Source: Gordionus sp. m RMFG-2023 | Taxonomy: Eukaryota > Nematomorpha > Gordioida > Chordodea > Parachordodidae | Assembly (NCBI RefSeq): GCF_954871325.1 | Contig: NC_088779.1 | Span: forward strand, 18,168,846-18,232,845 | DNA: 64,000 nt | Reading direction: 5' to 3' | In this document: one piece after another, positions 35,707 through 47,051 of the stretch | How the letters are laid out: each line of letters opens with the position of its first letter | Numbering within the stretch: position 1 is the first letter of the stretch | Position numbers and translations under genes: made by a program | The notes under the pieces: generated by a model | Databases searched by the model: none | Told to the model about the DNA's origin: nothing | What the model saw: the letters and a program-made list of their open reading frames with translations, nothing else

Positions 35707-36755
35707 ATGAATAATTATTCGGAAAGTTTAAAAAAATTCATCTTAATTCAAGATAATATTTCTTTCGAAGAAGGGCCATTGTTTTATAATGATATAATCA
35801 TCATTCCTGATAACCTAAAAAAAGAGGCTTTGAATTTTATTCATCAAGGACATCCGGGGATAGTGGGGATGAAATCCTTAATTCGTCAAAAACTGCAAGA
35901 GTTGTCAGGAAGGAAGACCGGGAGCCAGAGAAGTACCATTATACAATTGGAATATTCCTATCCGACCTTGGGAAAGAATACAAATTGATTTGACAGGCCC
36001 CGTGTCTGGAAAGTACTGGTTAATTTGCGTAGACGCTTTCACCAGTTGAAGTTGCAATTTTAACGCATATTAATTCGACGAGTGTAATAAATAATCTGCG
36101 TAATTATTTCGCTAGATTTGGTTTACCTCGTTACATTGTCTCAGATAACGGTACTGAGTTTACTGGATCTGAATTCAAAACGTTTCTTTTTAAAAATAAT
36201 ATAAAACATTTTAGATCGGCCCCTTATAGCCCCAAATCAAAAGGTTTGGCTGAGTGTTCTATACGTACGATAAAGACGCGTTTCTAAGCTGGAAGGAGAA
36301 GTGGGACTCCGGACCAGTTAAATTTAGCGAATGTTTTAATTACACATCGAAATACTCCAAACGCAACTACCGGTAAATCCCCTGCCGAAATGATATTTGG
36401 GTGGCCGCTCAGGACGACGTTAAATCAATGGAAATTATCTACGAGAGAAAGGACTGAAAACGCGTTATGGAAACAAAAAAATTATAACGATAGGAACGTT
36501 GAGCCCCGTGTATTCAAAGAAAAGCAAAAGGTTTGGTTAAAAAACGAAAGGACTGCGGGATGGCATGAAGGAACAGTGGTTCAACGGAAAAGTGTGATAT
36601 TGTATGATGTTGAGTTTGAGAGTATTGTAAATAACAAGCATGCCGACCAACTGAGGGAGGCTCATGTACAAGCTAAAGAAACACCCATAACAATGACTGT
36701 GGATTTGGACATTGCAGAACATAATGGAAATACAACTCTAGAAAAAAGAGTTTAG
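35707..36755 (+). pseudogene. Gypsy integrase (fossil)
   Basis: Zinc-binding (HQGHPGIVGMKS) and core (VSDNGTEF, KGLAECSIRTIK) landmarks are present, followed by a C-terminal region ending in KHADQLREAH, matching the tail of the other Gypsy fossil (KHADQLRKRE). Confidence 0.83.
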
Positions 36756-36959
36756 AAACCCCCATTACCTTATTATTATGAATTCAATTTATAGTGGGGA
36801 GAACTGTAATGTATTTAAATAAATTAATTTTATATTTGCTTAAAGCTACAATTTATTACAATTTATAAAAATAGAAAAACATATATATATATATCTGATC
36901 ATATTAAATTAATAGTTCTCAATAAATTATTTTGATACATTTCGATACATTTCACAAAT

Positions 36960-38250
36960 AAAAGATAAATTCTATTCCTTTGGAGTAACACCAGAAACCC
37001 AAATTTTATTAAAATACTTTAGTAAAAACACTAAAATATAGTCCGGAGCGACTTTTAAATGTTCTGCTCTAATGCAATCAAGTCCAGCCGCCTTGTTATT
37101 TTTTAGCTTTGGTATAGCTTTCTTAATCTCAAAAGTAGTAAAATTTGAGTTGGTGGGGAGTAGGTAACTCTCCACAGGTAGTATCACATGTTTGGAGTTA
37201 AACCATTCAGAAAAATGGTCGAACCATAATCTCATTTGTTCTTCAGGGTCAAGAATGTTATCACCAATTTTTAGTCTAAGGTTTCGCGAACATTTTCATT
37301 TTTTTGTATGCGTCAAATAATCTATTACATCTCATATCCGCCTCGATTTCATTTGCCCTGTTAACCCCAAATTTTTTTCTATCTGACCTTAGAAGTCTCT
37401 GTATAGTTTTCACAAATCCTTATCCTTATGGCTCTTGGTCTTTAATTCCGCTATTTGGGATTCTGTAGCCGGGGATATCCATTCTTTAGGCCGAGGGCCT
37501 CTAACTTTAGTAAAATTTTTACAGTTGAGTAATAAGATGTGTTTGAAATCACACCAGCAATTTTCTAGAGTTGAATTCCGACTAGTTTGCAAGAACCGAT
37601 TTATAACTAGAGAAAGCTTAGTCGAAACCACATCTTTGACTATCGGGCATTTTAAATTATTATAATTTTCTTGAAAACTTAGTTGGCAAAGAACTCCTCT
37701 TCTAGATGCACATAGAGTATTTTTGTTTCTCTATAATTCACTATTAATCATTAAATGTCCCTTAACTATTATGTGGTCAGAAATATTGACTGTGGTAATC
37801 ACTTTCACATCAAAAAACCAGTTGTGAATATTTGACAAAATGAAGTCAATTTGTGAATAATATTTATTTCTATAAAAAGTAAAAATGTGTTGATTTTTAT
37901 GTTGAAGAAAGTATTTTCTACTTTAGGGCTCTTACTTTTACATAGTTCTAATAAAGAAAGGCTGTCAGAGCCATTTGGGCATGATAATGTAGTATTACCG
38001 ATAGTATTGTTTGTTCTATTCTGCCGATTTTAGTATTGAAATCACCAAGGATAATCTTGTATCTCTTATTTTTATTTATTTTAAGAAATTTCTTTATTAT
38101 AATACTAAAAAAGGCAGCCCTATACATTAATACAGCCTTCAAACCTACTATTCTCCTAAACATTTATGCGCCTCCAACCCTATGGGAAAGGATTCTCTTT
38201 TTTGATGAGTTAGTAAATACTATCGATTCTCTACCCAAGAGATAATATTG
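36960..38250 (-). pseudogene. LINE 5' half (endonuclease and RT start) with inverted 5' segment
   Basis: Minus-strand pieces: YKIILGDFNTKIGR (AP-endonuclease GDFN motif, about 38060-37990), IDFILS and a DHIIVKGHL stretch (about 37860-37760), and PKLKNNKAAGLDCIRAEHLK (RT box 0, about 37000-37140). The adjoining upstream endonuclease part, LLNIYAPPTLWERILFFDEL...DSLPKR, lies on the PLUS strand at about 38102-38245, so the 5'-most 150 bp are inverted relative to the rest. This is the twin-priming signature seen in LINE insertions. The 3' half is at 31540-32740. Confidence 0.8.
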
Positions 38251-38603
38251 AAAATTGTTGTTTTATTTTAGTAATTATTGTTTATCTTTACATTTACTCT
38301 TTTCATTATTTCTTTTCTTATATAATATATAAATGAGACCTGCAGAGGAACCGTAAGGCCCGGCCCAGATTAAAAAATTATCGGCCCGGCCCGGATTTTT
38401 TTTCCAAAAATTTACGGCCCGGCCCGGGTTTAAAAATTTAAAGCCCGGCCCGGTCCGAATATTTAAAAAAAAATTTTTTAGGCCCAGCTCGGAATTTTTA
38501 AAAATTATATTCGACCTGGTATATTCAAAAAATTCATTATTTAGTATTTTATTATATTTTTCGGCGAGTATTATCATTTAATAAGCAAGTATATTAGCTA
38601 ATG

Positions 38604-38803
38604 TTGTTAAACGGCTCGTTTTGAGCCGATTTTTAAAAACGGCTAACTCAATATTTTTGCCAGAAAAATATTGACTAAGCCTCGAAATTTTGATACCTTT
38701 GCTCCTTCTATGAGCAAAATTTTCAGGCTTGCATAATATTTTTCTGGATAAAAAACTTAGTTAGCTGTTTTTAAAAATCGGCTCAAAACGAGCCGTTTAA
38801 CAA
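38604..38803. mobile_element. MITE with about 46-bp terminal inverted repeats
   Basis: TTGTTAAACGGCTCGTTTTG at the left is matched in inversion at the right by CAAAACGAGCCGTTTAACAA. The arms extend through 'gatttttaaaaacggctaac' with one mismatch. An inner inverted pair (CCAGAAAAATATT / AATATTTTTCTGG) makes the whole 200 bp able to fold back. The target duplication is not clear. Confidence 0.85.
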
Positions 38804-38861
38804 TAATATTTTATTTTTTTTTATTCTAAACAGATATTTAGTATATTACAAAGATTGGTAT

Positions 38862-39318
38862 AACTTTCATATAAAAACCTTTCATAATTGCGACTTTATA
38901 TGGTTAATGAGTGAATGTATGGAAATATTCTAAATACCAACCTAATTTGCTAAATACCGACCAAAATTTATTAAAATGTAATAAAACTCTTATTATTTAA
39001 TATATTAATATGGAATCACGTGGTCGAGTCCGGCCTCCTATATATTATCCCCCCAAGGATGGAACCACCAAGTTAGAATAAGAAAAAAAACATGACCATT
39101 CCCGCGATTCGAACCCGGGACCATGGGATAAGTAAGCCAAGCTCTTGTCTACTAGGCCATAGAGGCTTTCCAAAATCACGATTTTTAAAATATATATTAT
39201 AAATACGTTTAATTTTTTATAACCAATGGGTATAAAGTCGCAATTATCACAACCAATCATAAAAAAAGTCGCAATTATTGTCGCAATTTTTTATATGAAA
39301 GGTTTTTATATGAAAGTT
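38862..39318. mobile_element. Foldback element hosting SINE copy 2
   Basis: A 25-bp perfect inverted repeat lies at 38862-38886 and 39294-39318 (core 'ataaaaacctttcata'). A further perfect pair, AATTGCGACTTTATA, is at 38886-38900 and inverted at 39231-39245. The SINE sits in the loop. Confidence 0.78.
38911..39205 (-). mobile_element. tRNA-derived SINE, copy 2
   Basis: Same A box, B box and body as the 24921-25219 copy, with only scattered substitutions. The two share the left limit GTGAATGTATGG and a right limit near TATATTATAAATA. It is nested in the loop of a foldback element inside a hAT. Confidence 0.85.
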
Positions 39319-39862
39319 AGGGAAACGTATTACAAATACTATGTGTTTATAAAAAAAATGAAAATGATATTTTTAATAAAAAATATAACATATATATTAT
39401 ATAATAATGTATTAAATCCTTTGCGTATTTATTCCATGGCAGGAAAACTATAATTTTATTATGTAATAGATACTATGAGTGTTAGCTAGTGTTAAATTTC
39501 ACCAAACATTATATTAATCATAACTATATATAATCATTAAAACCATATCTAATTGACAAATATAATAATTCATGTTGTAGTATTTTTTTAAAAAAATTTT
39601 CAGGCCCGACCTGGCCCGGGTATATTTTTAAAAAAATTTAAAATATGGCCCGGCCCTGGTATTTGGGCCGGGCTGGGCTTAGGGCTGGGTCTGCAGGTCT
39701 CTGATATAAATATTATTTTTTAATTTTATTTAATTTTTAATAATTAAAAATAAATTCGTTTTTTAAATTATAATATGAATAAAGAATATATTTAAAAAAT
39801 TAAAAACTAATTTTTATAAAAAGAAAATGTATTATATAAAATAAACTCAAATCTCATATATG

Positions 39863-40369
39863 CAGGGCCTCAAACCAATTAGCGATACCGTAAAGAACCT
39901 TTATAAAGAAAATATAAAAAGAACGAGCCGAACTGTTAAAAATATTTTTGAACCAGTTCATTACGGTTTTTAAAAATAATTAATTTGAAATTATAACATA
40001 AATTTTAATTTTTTTGGGGCAATCTAAATTAGTGACTTCTTTTATCAATCCATACCAGGTTTATTGCATTTACTTGTATACTCAATTTAATCGAGATTAG
40101 GCAAATTACTAGTTAATTAGATAAGAAATAATCATCATGGTTAAATTAAATAAATATAAAATTATAAATTAAAATCTAAGATTAACATATATATGGTTTA
40201 TGATTAATTTTTTTTATAAAATCAAATTATAAAAACCGGAACGAACCGATAAAAATTATAACCGAAGCGAATCGATAAGAATTTCTTCAAAAAAATCGAA
40301 ATGGAACAAAACCATTATAAAATTTTAAACTAAAAATCGAACCGCTATATTTACGGTTCGAAAGCCCTG
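39863..40369 (+). mobile_element. hAT-type MITE (about 507 bp)
   Basis: It starts CAGGGCCTCAAACC and ends GGTTCGAAAGCCCTG, inverted repeats with a few mismatches. Homologous to the inverted copy at 6052-6532. Flanks TCATATAT/TCAATATA are only loosely similar. Confidence 0.78.
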
Positions 40370-40719
40370 TCAATATAGAAACAATATAAAATCATTATTT
40401 TCTATGAAAATAACAAAAAGCTAAATGGGATTCGCTGCAATGATTGTGAATCCATCTATAAATATAATAACAAAACTAGAACACTATGAATTTGATAATA
40501 AAAAAATAACCGGATATTTCATAAAAGACAATTCTCAATTAAACAAAACGATAAAATCGGCTCTAATTGCCAATTTTATAGAATATTATGCTAGACACAT
40601 TAGATATTTTAATATATCTTAAATAGAGACGAGATAGACCTATTATAATACAATGATATTGCTGATCAGCGCCTATATGGTAGTATTTTTACTGGATAAA
40701 AACTCCTCTCAAAAACTTA
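40370..40719. other. No gene recognised
   Basis: A 65-codon frame at 40425-40622 (plus, MGFAAMIVNPSINIITKLEH...) has no recognisable domain. Confidence 0.3.
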
Positions 40720-41739
40720 TGAATACCCCCTAAATATTTTTTTATATTTTTACATTATTAATTTCACCTTTTTAATAATGGTACTCCTTTCATAAATTTT
40801 AAAAATAATAACTTAAATTTTAGCTCTATCACCAACTATCAAAATATTGTGATATAAAAGGGCTATTTTTTAGATCATGATTTCAATTAAAAACCCCCTT
40901 TTCATTATCATAGCATAAAGTTTGGCATGAATATGTGTTTGCTAAGAATGTCTAACACTTTTAAATTATATTTAAAAGGATAGCAGAAAGTTTATTTGGA
41001 AAATAATCTATGATTGTTTGCAATATATAGATTTGGTCGATTATCACCAACATTATTGTATGATCTGATATAATAAACGATTAATTTTTACAGCAATATA
41101 GTTTGCCCTATTTCTTCAAATTAATAGATAACTCCCCAATTAATTTATCCAGCGCCCTTAAAGGCGCTTACCCCTCAATTAAAAATTGGATGCAAACTAT
41201 TCCTACACCCCGCTGTAGACGCTGTAGGAAATATTAATCATTTGCTGGATGTGTTATCCCTATTATGTATCGAGGAAGAAATGGTGAACAAGGATGAGGA
41301 TAATTATGATAAAAGAGTGATTAGGAAATTATGTTTCAGAATTGTCCAGTGACTTGGCAAGAAATAAAGCACGCTGAAGAAAATTAAGCAATGTTTAATA
41401 GGAGAAATAAATTGGAAAAGGAAAGATACCATACAGATTGGTGGAACAAGAAATAAAATTATATATGACTGTTTGGTGCGAGGTAATAGAACTATAGTAC
41501 CGCGAAGATTGAGAGATAAAGTAGTCAGAATGCTGCATGCGGGACATCATTGGCTAGAGAATATGTAAGGTGAGCGCCAATGCAGAAGGATATTGGAAAG
41601 GTGTGCAGAGAATGTTTAACGTGTAATATTTGGTCAACTGGAAGGAAACTACACAGGCATGTGAACGGATATATTTGGATTTTTTTTAAATGGGAGAAGA
41701 AGTATTATTTATAGTGGATGCTTTTCCCAAATGGATTAA

Positions 41740-41964
41740 TTGCTGAAAGGTGTCGTGATTAACGTCCGAAGATTGATGGAATTTTTTGAGAAATATGGAA
41801 TGGTAAAGATGATAATACCGAATGGTGGTACGGCGTTTACAAGTGTAGCGTTTAAGATGTTTTGTGAGATGCACGGTATCAAGCATGTTATCAGGGCTCC
41901 AAATCGTCCCAGGTTCAATGGTCAGGCTGAGAGAATGGTTGCAGTGTTGAGGTATGGTGAGTGA
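41740..41964 (+). pseudogene. Gypsy integrase fragment (fossil)
   Basis: Core-domain landmarks IIPNGGTAFTS and RFNGQAERMVAVL are recognisable. Part of the rearranged fossil. Confidence 0.75.
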
Positions 41965-42920
41965 AAGATGGTTATCGCAATTGTTTTACAATAATAATAG
42001 GAATGAAGATGGGTCTCCGGTAATTTTTATAGAAAGTTTTTTGATAATTGTAAATTGAATAAAATAATTATATTTTTTAATTTTTGGATTAAATTTTAAA
42101 TTGAATAAAATAAATATATTTTTTTTACGAAAGTTATAGATTTAATTTAAAATTGAATAAAAGAATTATTATTTTTGTAAGAAAAATTGTCATATTGAAA
42201 TTCCGCCCGTGAAACCATAAATTCCACATTATAAAAAATTACTATACTTAGATTTTGTATGCCTTTATTGCATGACAAAAATCTAGCTGGATACATAAAG
42301 TAATTTTTTTAAATAAAATGTGGAATTTATGGTTCCATGGGAGGAATTTCAATATGATTATTTTTCGTACAAAAATAATAATTCTTTTATTCAATTTTAA
42401 ATTAAATCCAAAACTTTCGTATAAAAATATTATTATTTTAGCGTGCTTTGTTTTATTTCTTGCTAAGTCACTGGACCATTCCTGAAAATTTCCTAATCGC
42501 TCCATTATCATAATTATCCTCACCTTGTTCACCACTTCTTCCTCGATACATAATCGGACAACACATCTGGCAAATGATTAATCTTTTCCAGTCTATAAAA
42601 CTACCTCCACATTGAAATTTCCAACTAACAGTCACCTCTTCAATCTAAGACAGCATCAATTCCTTTTATCTTTTTTGAATAGGTAACATCAACGGTTTGT
42701 GTTCATTATATATATAATGAATCAGCGCCCTATCACATACTTTCGGCATTTCATGAGCTCAAATATAACCGCCAACAATTCTTTTTCAATAACAGAATAA
42801 TGCTCCTCTGCCGGTTTGAATCTTTGCGAAAAAATATAACAGGCCTTTCCTCCTTGTCCAATATTTTTAAAAGTGCTCCTCTAAACCCCCCCCCTTGCAG
42901 AAGCATGAATTGATAAAATT

Positions 42921-43986
42921 CAGAGTTGTTAAGGAGCGGCGCTCCTTTTTAAAATTGAGGAGTGGGAGCGGGAGCTAGCTCCTTTTAGGGCTGGAGTGGA
43001 GGAGTGCCGCTCCTTTTAATTTAATGTATAAATTAAATTATTTTATAAATATTAATAATATTTGTTAATTAAAATTCAATAAAAATGAAATTTTATTTTA
43101 TTTAAATTTATCCATTATTAAATGTTTAACCCAGTTTTATATTGGTTTTTCATCTAATCATTTTAAATATTAAACATCAAGATTTTATTTTTATATTGAA
43201 AATATTTTGGAAAATCTTGTTAGTCATATTATATTCATTTTATAGATATATAACGAAAAATAGTTTTTAGATATTATGGATTTAGAGATCATAGATGAAG
43301 AAATCGAATTTCTATTTCCATCATACAAAAAATATTTTAAACTTCTAAAAGATGTTAATCCAAACGATCAAACAAATTTAAGGGCAAAATGCCTTTTGTG
43401 TTTAAATAAAACTATTCAATTTTCAAAAGTGATCAGCTTCAATCTAAAAAAGCATCTAAAAGTAAAAAATCTTTCTTTTAAATACAAAAAGATTTAGAAA
43501 ATTTTTTTGGATTCCATGAAATTGACCATCAGGAAGATAATATATTGGACAAATATTTTTAAAATAATGATACCAAAATTACTATTTTTGAGAAATTCCC
43601 TTAATTAAAAAATATCTTTATAAAATACAATACCTCGCTTCCCTCTAGTTTTAGTATTGCAAAAGAGGTCTTAGGAGAGAGGTGTGTATGTTTGTTAGAT
43701 TCTAATTTAGAAAAATTATTACTTTTAAATACTAAGAAGGTTATAAATAATTTGATAGATCATTTAATATAAATGAAGCTTTTTGATAAAATAAATGATT
43801 TTGTTTCATATACCTTCTAAAAAAATGAAAATCAAAGGAGCGGTTATGAAGTGGAACTCCATTACTTGGAGCGGGAGCTAGATCCTTTTAAAAATGTAGT
43901 AGCGAAAGCGGGAGCTAGCTCCTCTTGAGAAGGTAGGAGCGAGAGCGGGAGCTAGCTACTTTTAAAAAGGAGCGTTAACAACTCTG
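42921..43986 (+). mobile_element. Internally deleted hAT element (1.07 kb)
   Basis: It starts CAGAGTTGTTAAGGAGC and ends GGAGCGTTAACAACTCTG. Exact 8-bp duplications ATAAAATT lie at 42913-42920 and 43987-43994. Subterminal GGGAGCTAGCTCC palindromes are repeated at both ends. On the plus strand it keeps a BED-type zinc-finger N-terminus (43276-43497, CLLCL...LKKHLK) and, from about 43600, a remnant of the C-terminal dimerisation region (IFIKYNTSLPSS, KLLLLNTKK). The catalytic middle is missing, so it cannot move itself. Confidence 0.88.
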
Positions 43987-44140
43987 ATAAAATTACATCC
44001 AAATCATTATCAAAACATAATCAAATTGATTTCTGACATATTTTATCCTTCGACTCGTTAAAACTCCTTTTCTGAGGCTCCAACTACCTGAATGGTTTAT
44101 CTTTCAACAAATCATATAATGGAACTACTATTTAAAAGTT

Positions 44141-44825
44141 TCAATAAATCGATAATAAAAATTTATCATTCCCATAAATGATTGCAACTCCTTCTTGTCC
44201 TTGCGACCACATATTTTTTATACCCACAATATTTTTACTTAATGGAGTGACTTTTCTATCTTCTATTATATGACCTAAATATATGACCCGAATGACTCCT
44301 AACATATTTTCCCTATTTGCACGCAATTCTCTCATTTTTATAAGTTGTAAAACCTTCTCTAATCTTTATTATGTTCCTCCATCGGCCTCCCACTAATCAA
44401 CAGGTAATCCATATAATAAAATATTTCCTCCATTCCTTAAAATATTGAATTCATCACTCTTTGGAAAATGGCACCGATACACTTAATCCGAATGGTAACT
44501 GCTTAAAGTTGAACAATCCCTTTTGCGTCGTTATAGTCAACAGTTTACTGGTATCTTCGTTAACTTTTAACTGTAAGTATGCATTAGCAAAATCCACCTT
44601 TGAAAAATACCTGGCCCCTTTCAAATTAACTAAAATTTTATGGATTCGCGGCAATGGAAACTTGATCTCCTGTACCCATTGATTTTTCGTGATCCGGAAA
44701 TCAGCACATAAATTTAGGGTGCCATTGGTTTTTTTAATCGGCCCTAGCGGTGTCGCCCAACTACTATTATCCACTGGCTCTATAATTCCCTCTTGCACCC
44801 ATCTGTTTAGCTCCTTTTCTATCAT
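44141..44825 (-). pseudogene. Gypsy reverse transcriptase fragment (fossil)
   Basis: RT fingers/palm landmarks WVQEGIIEPVDNSSWATP, LNLCADFRITKN and YFSKVDFANAYLQL are present. Part of the rearranged 40.7-46-kb fossil, on the opposite strand to its integrase. Confidence 0.82.
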
Positions 44826-46050
44826 CCCGCCATTCGAAAGGAACGCGATGAATTGTACACTACTTAGGTATCGAATTATCTCTCAATTTTATATTCATCT
44901 CAAAATTATTTAATGTACCAAGTTCCATCTCATCGTATCGTATCAATAATTCATCCAACTCTTGTATATATTTATCTTCCAACACTTTATCTTATTCCTT
45001 CATCATATTATTGTCATTTGTTGCTATTACTTCATTTCCGTATTTATTTATTCAAACCTTGTTCCCCTTTTCAATATCTTCTCCATTATCTCATTATTTT
45101 CGTTTAAACCCATCTCCTCTTCAGAATCCATATTTATATTATCATATTTGTGTTATTTATTTTATCATTATTTTCATTATCCGTTTCCATATTGCCATCA
45201 TTAATTTTGCATAATTTATCTCCATCAGTATCTTTTATTATTCTTTTGGTAATTTGTCTCCCTCATTATAGTTATTTATATTATCGTCACTAATCCTTTG
45301 TAATTGTTCACCATATATCCCTTTTATTCTGTCATCTATATTGAAGAATTTTTTCCTCGCCACAATTGTCCTGAGAATTGAAATAAGCTATCTTATCATT
45401 TAACGTTTCCATGGCAAAAGTTTTATTGTAGAGCATACAAAATTATTATCATTTAGTACCTTCTTCTTCCGAACATACAAAATCTTTCATTACTTTTATA
45501 CCCTTATCACAAATTTTAACCTCATCCTCTACTTTCATATTACCCCGATTATTATCTCCCTTATACAATTTATGTGCACATGTATATCTCGAAAAACCAT
45601 TAATATATACGAAATTTTTGGATTTAATTTTAAACTGTAATTATATTTTTTATACGAAAGTTTTGAATTTAATTTTAAATTGAATAAAAGAATTATTATT
45701 TTTGTATGAAAAATTATCATATTGAAATTCCGCCCATGGAACCAAAAACTCCACATTTTATTCTAAAAATTTACTATATATTGCAACCAATCATAGACAT
45801 TATTTTCGAAAAAAAACCTTCCGCTATCCCTTTAAATGTAATCTCAGCAAACTCATATTCATGCCAAGCAATATGCTATAATAATGCATTCATTGTAAAT
45901 GAGGGGGTTTTTAATTGAATTCTTGATCTAAAAAATATCTCTTTTATATTCAGAATATTTTGAAGTTATTATTTTTTAAATTTATGAAGGGAGTACCATT
46001 ATAATTAAAAAGGTGTAATTAATAATGCTTAGATTTTTGAGGGGGACATA

Positions 46051-46309
46051 ATGTAGAAACCCTGTCATGTAGACCCGATAATATTTATCCAAGCTCATCT
46101 TTGTAATGGGATCAAGAAGCAATATTAAAAAAGCGTTTGGAAGGGTAATTTTTTATTAAATTTTATAAAATTTATCTATTAGGCAGATAATATCTTAATT
46201 TTTGATATTCTGAATCTGATATACTGCTAAATAGAAAACATTCATATTTAGAGAAATATATTTTTCTAAAGATTCAAAACTTCACATGAAATTCCAATCA
46301 ACTTTTATT
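46051..46309. other. No feature recognised
   Basis: AT-rich spacer between the rearranged LTR fossil and a hAT relic. Confidence 0.3.
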
Positions 46310-46620
46310 TTAGAAAATGCCTACTAAATTAATAATATTGTGCTACTGCATAATCGTTGGCAACTTATTTCAAACAAAGTGGCAATGTAACATATCTGAG
46401 CAAGACCTTAGAACAATCAATATAAGATATAATGCATGAGATTTTTTGTTTTTATAATCTCGTGATATGACTGAAAAAATGGGATCTATGGAAAATGAAC
46501 GTTAAAAATAGTGATAGATTATTTGAGCCATATAAGGATACAATTAATGCTCTTGATGGCGACTGCAGGCCTACACTATAGAATTAATATTTTTTGAATT
46601 ATGCACCTTTTTCCTTATAA
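46310..46620 (+). pseudogene. Relic of a hAT transposase
   Basis: A plus-strand stretch at about 46485-46580 reads SDRLFEPYKDTINALDGDC followed by RPTL, matching the 'LL+PF.+AT..LSG...PTl' segment of hAT transposases. Upstream MPTKLIILCYCIIVGNLF at 46317 is open for 40 codons but unassigned. No ends are recognisable. The remaining DNA to 47040 shows nothing clear. Confidence 0.4.
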
Positions 46621-47051
46621 AAAAAATTAGGTATAATCTTATCCTACATGTACATAATCAATAATAGATATAATAGAGAAAAACAAACACTAAAAATTTT
46701 ATAATTGAAAAATTTGAAATCCATATGCTTGATAAAATCTTTACTATTTTAATACTAACATAACTGAGGATGTTATCGGCAGAAGAAATTAATTAAGTTA
46801 AAAATAACTTATCCAAAATATGTTGGATATGATTTGTATAGAATATAAAATTGTCGTGGGTCAAAATCTAATCCTGAAAAGCAAAGATAATCAAACTAAA
46901 GGGCATTTATAAATTATAAAATTTGCTTACCATTAAAATAATAAAAATTCACTTTTACTTATTAAATGCAATGTTTGAAATAAACAGCATTCACATCAAA
47001 ATTAAACAACAGATGGATAGATGAGGTTGTTACAAAGGAGAGCGGTGTAAC

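Larger units (their letters stand above)
32751..36954 (+). mobile_element. Gypsy-type LTR retroelement fossil inserted in a LINE
   Basis: LTRs at 32751-32902 and 36810-36954 begin TGTATTTAAATAAAT and end GATACATTTCA; they are similar, and their (AT)n tracts differ in length, which suggests a fairly young copy. The primer site starts TTTGGCGACG. Parts in order are gag (32977-33567), zinc knuckle and protease (about 33582-34200), RT (34259-35170), RNase H (about 35170-35520) and integrase (35707-36755). It is the same clade as the 25696-30049 fossil but of opposite strand. It is broken, with about seven interruptions. No clean target duplication was found. Confidence 0.9.
38335..39703. mobile_element. 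Non-autonomous hAT element (1.37 kb) with nested insertions
   Basis: It starts GAGACCTGCAG and ends CTGCAGGTCTCTG, with GGCCCGGCCC-rich subterminal blocks on both sides. The 8-bp duplications ATATAAAT lie at 38327-38334 and 39704-39711. A 200-bp MITE (38604-38803) and a hairpin element (38862-39318) carrying a SINE sit inside it. It encodes no transposase. Confidence 0.88.
40720..46050. mobile_element. Rearranged Gypsy-type LTR fossil with inverted halves
   Basis: LTR-like sequence at about 40720-41050 recurs in inverted orientation at about 45770-46050 (shared 'ttcaattaaaaacccccttt', 'ggcatgaatatg'). Between them, integrase sequence is on the plus strand at 41160-41964, while RT is on the minus strand at 44141-44825. 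The two meet at a palindromic junction near 42240, with matching flanks at 42050-42240 and 42290-42440 and a third copy at 45600-45760. It is therefore an inverted rearrangement or two elements head to head. It is old and heavily broken, and carries a hAT insertion at 42921-43986. Confidence 0.7.

Noticed and set aside
44461-45214. Overlapping plus-strand hydrophobic frames
   Set aside because: Antisense to Gypsy RT or in low-complexity T/C-rich sequence; no domain recognised.
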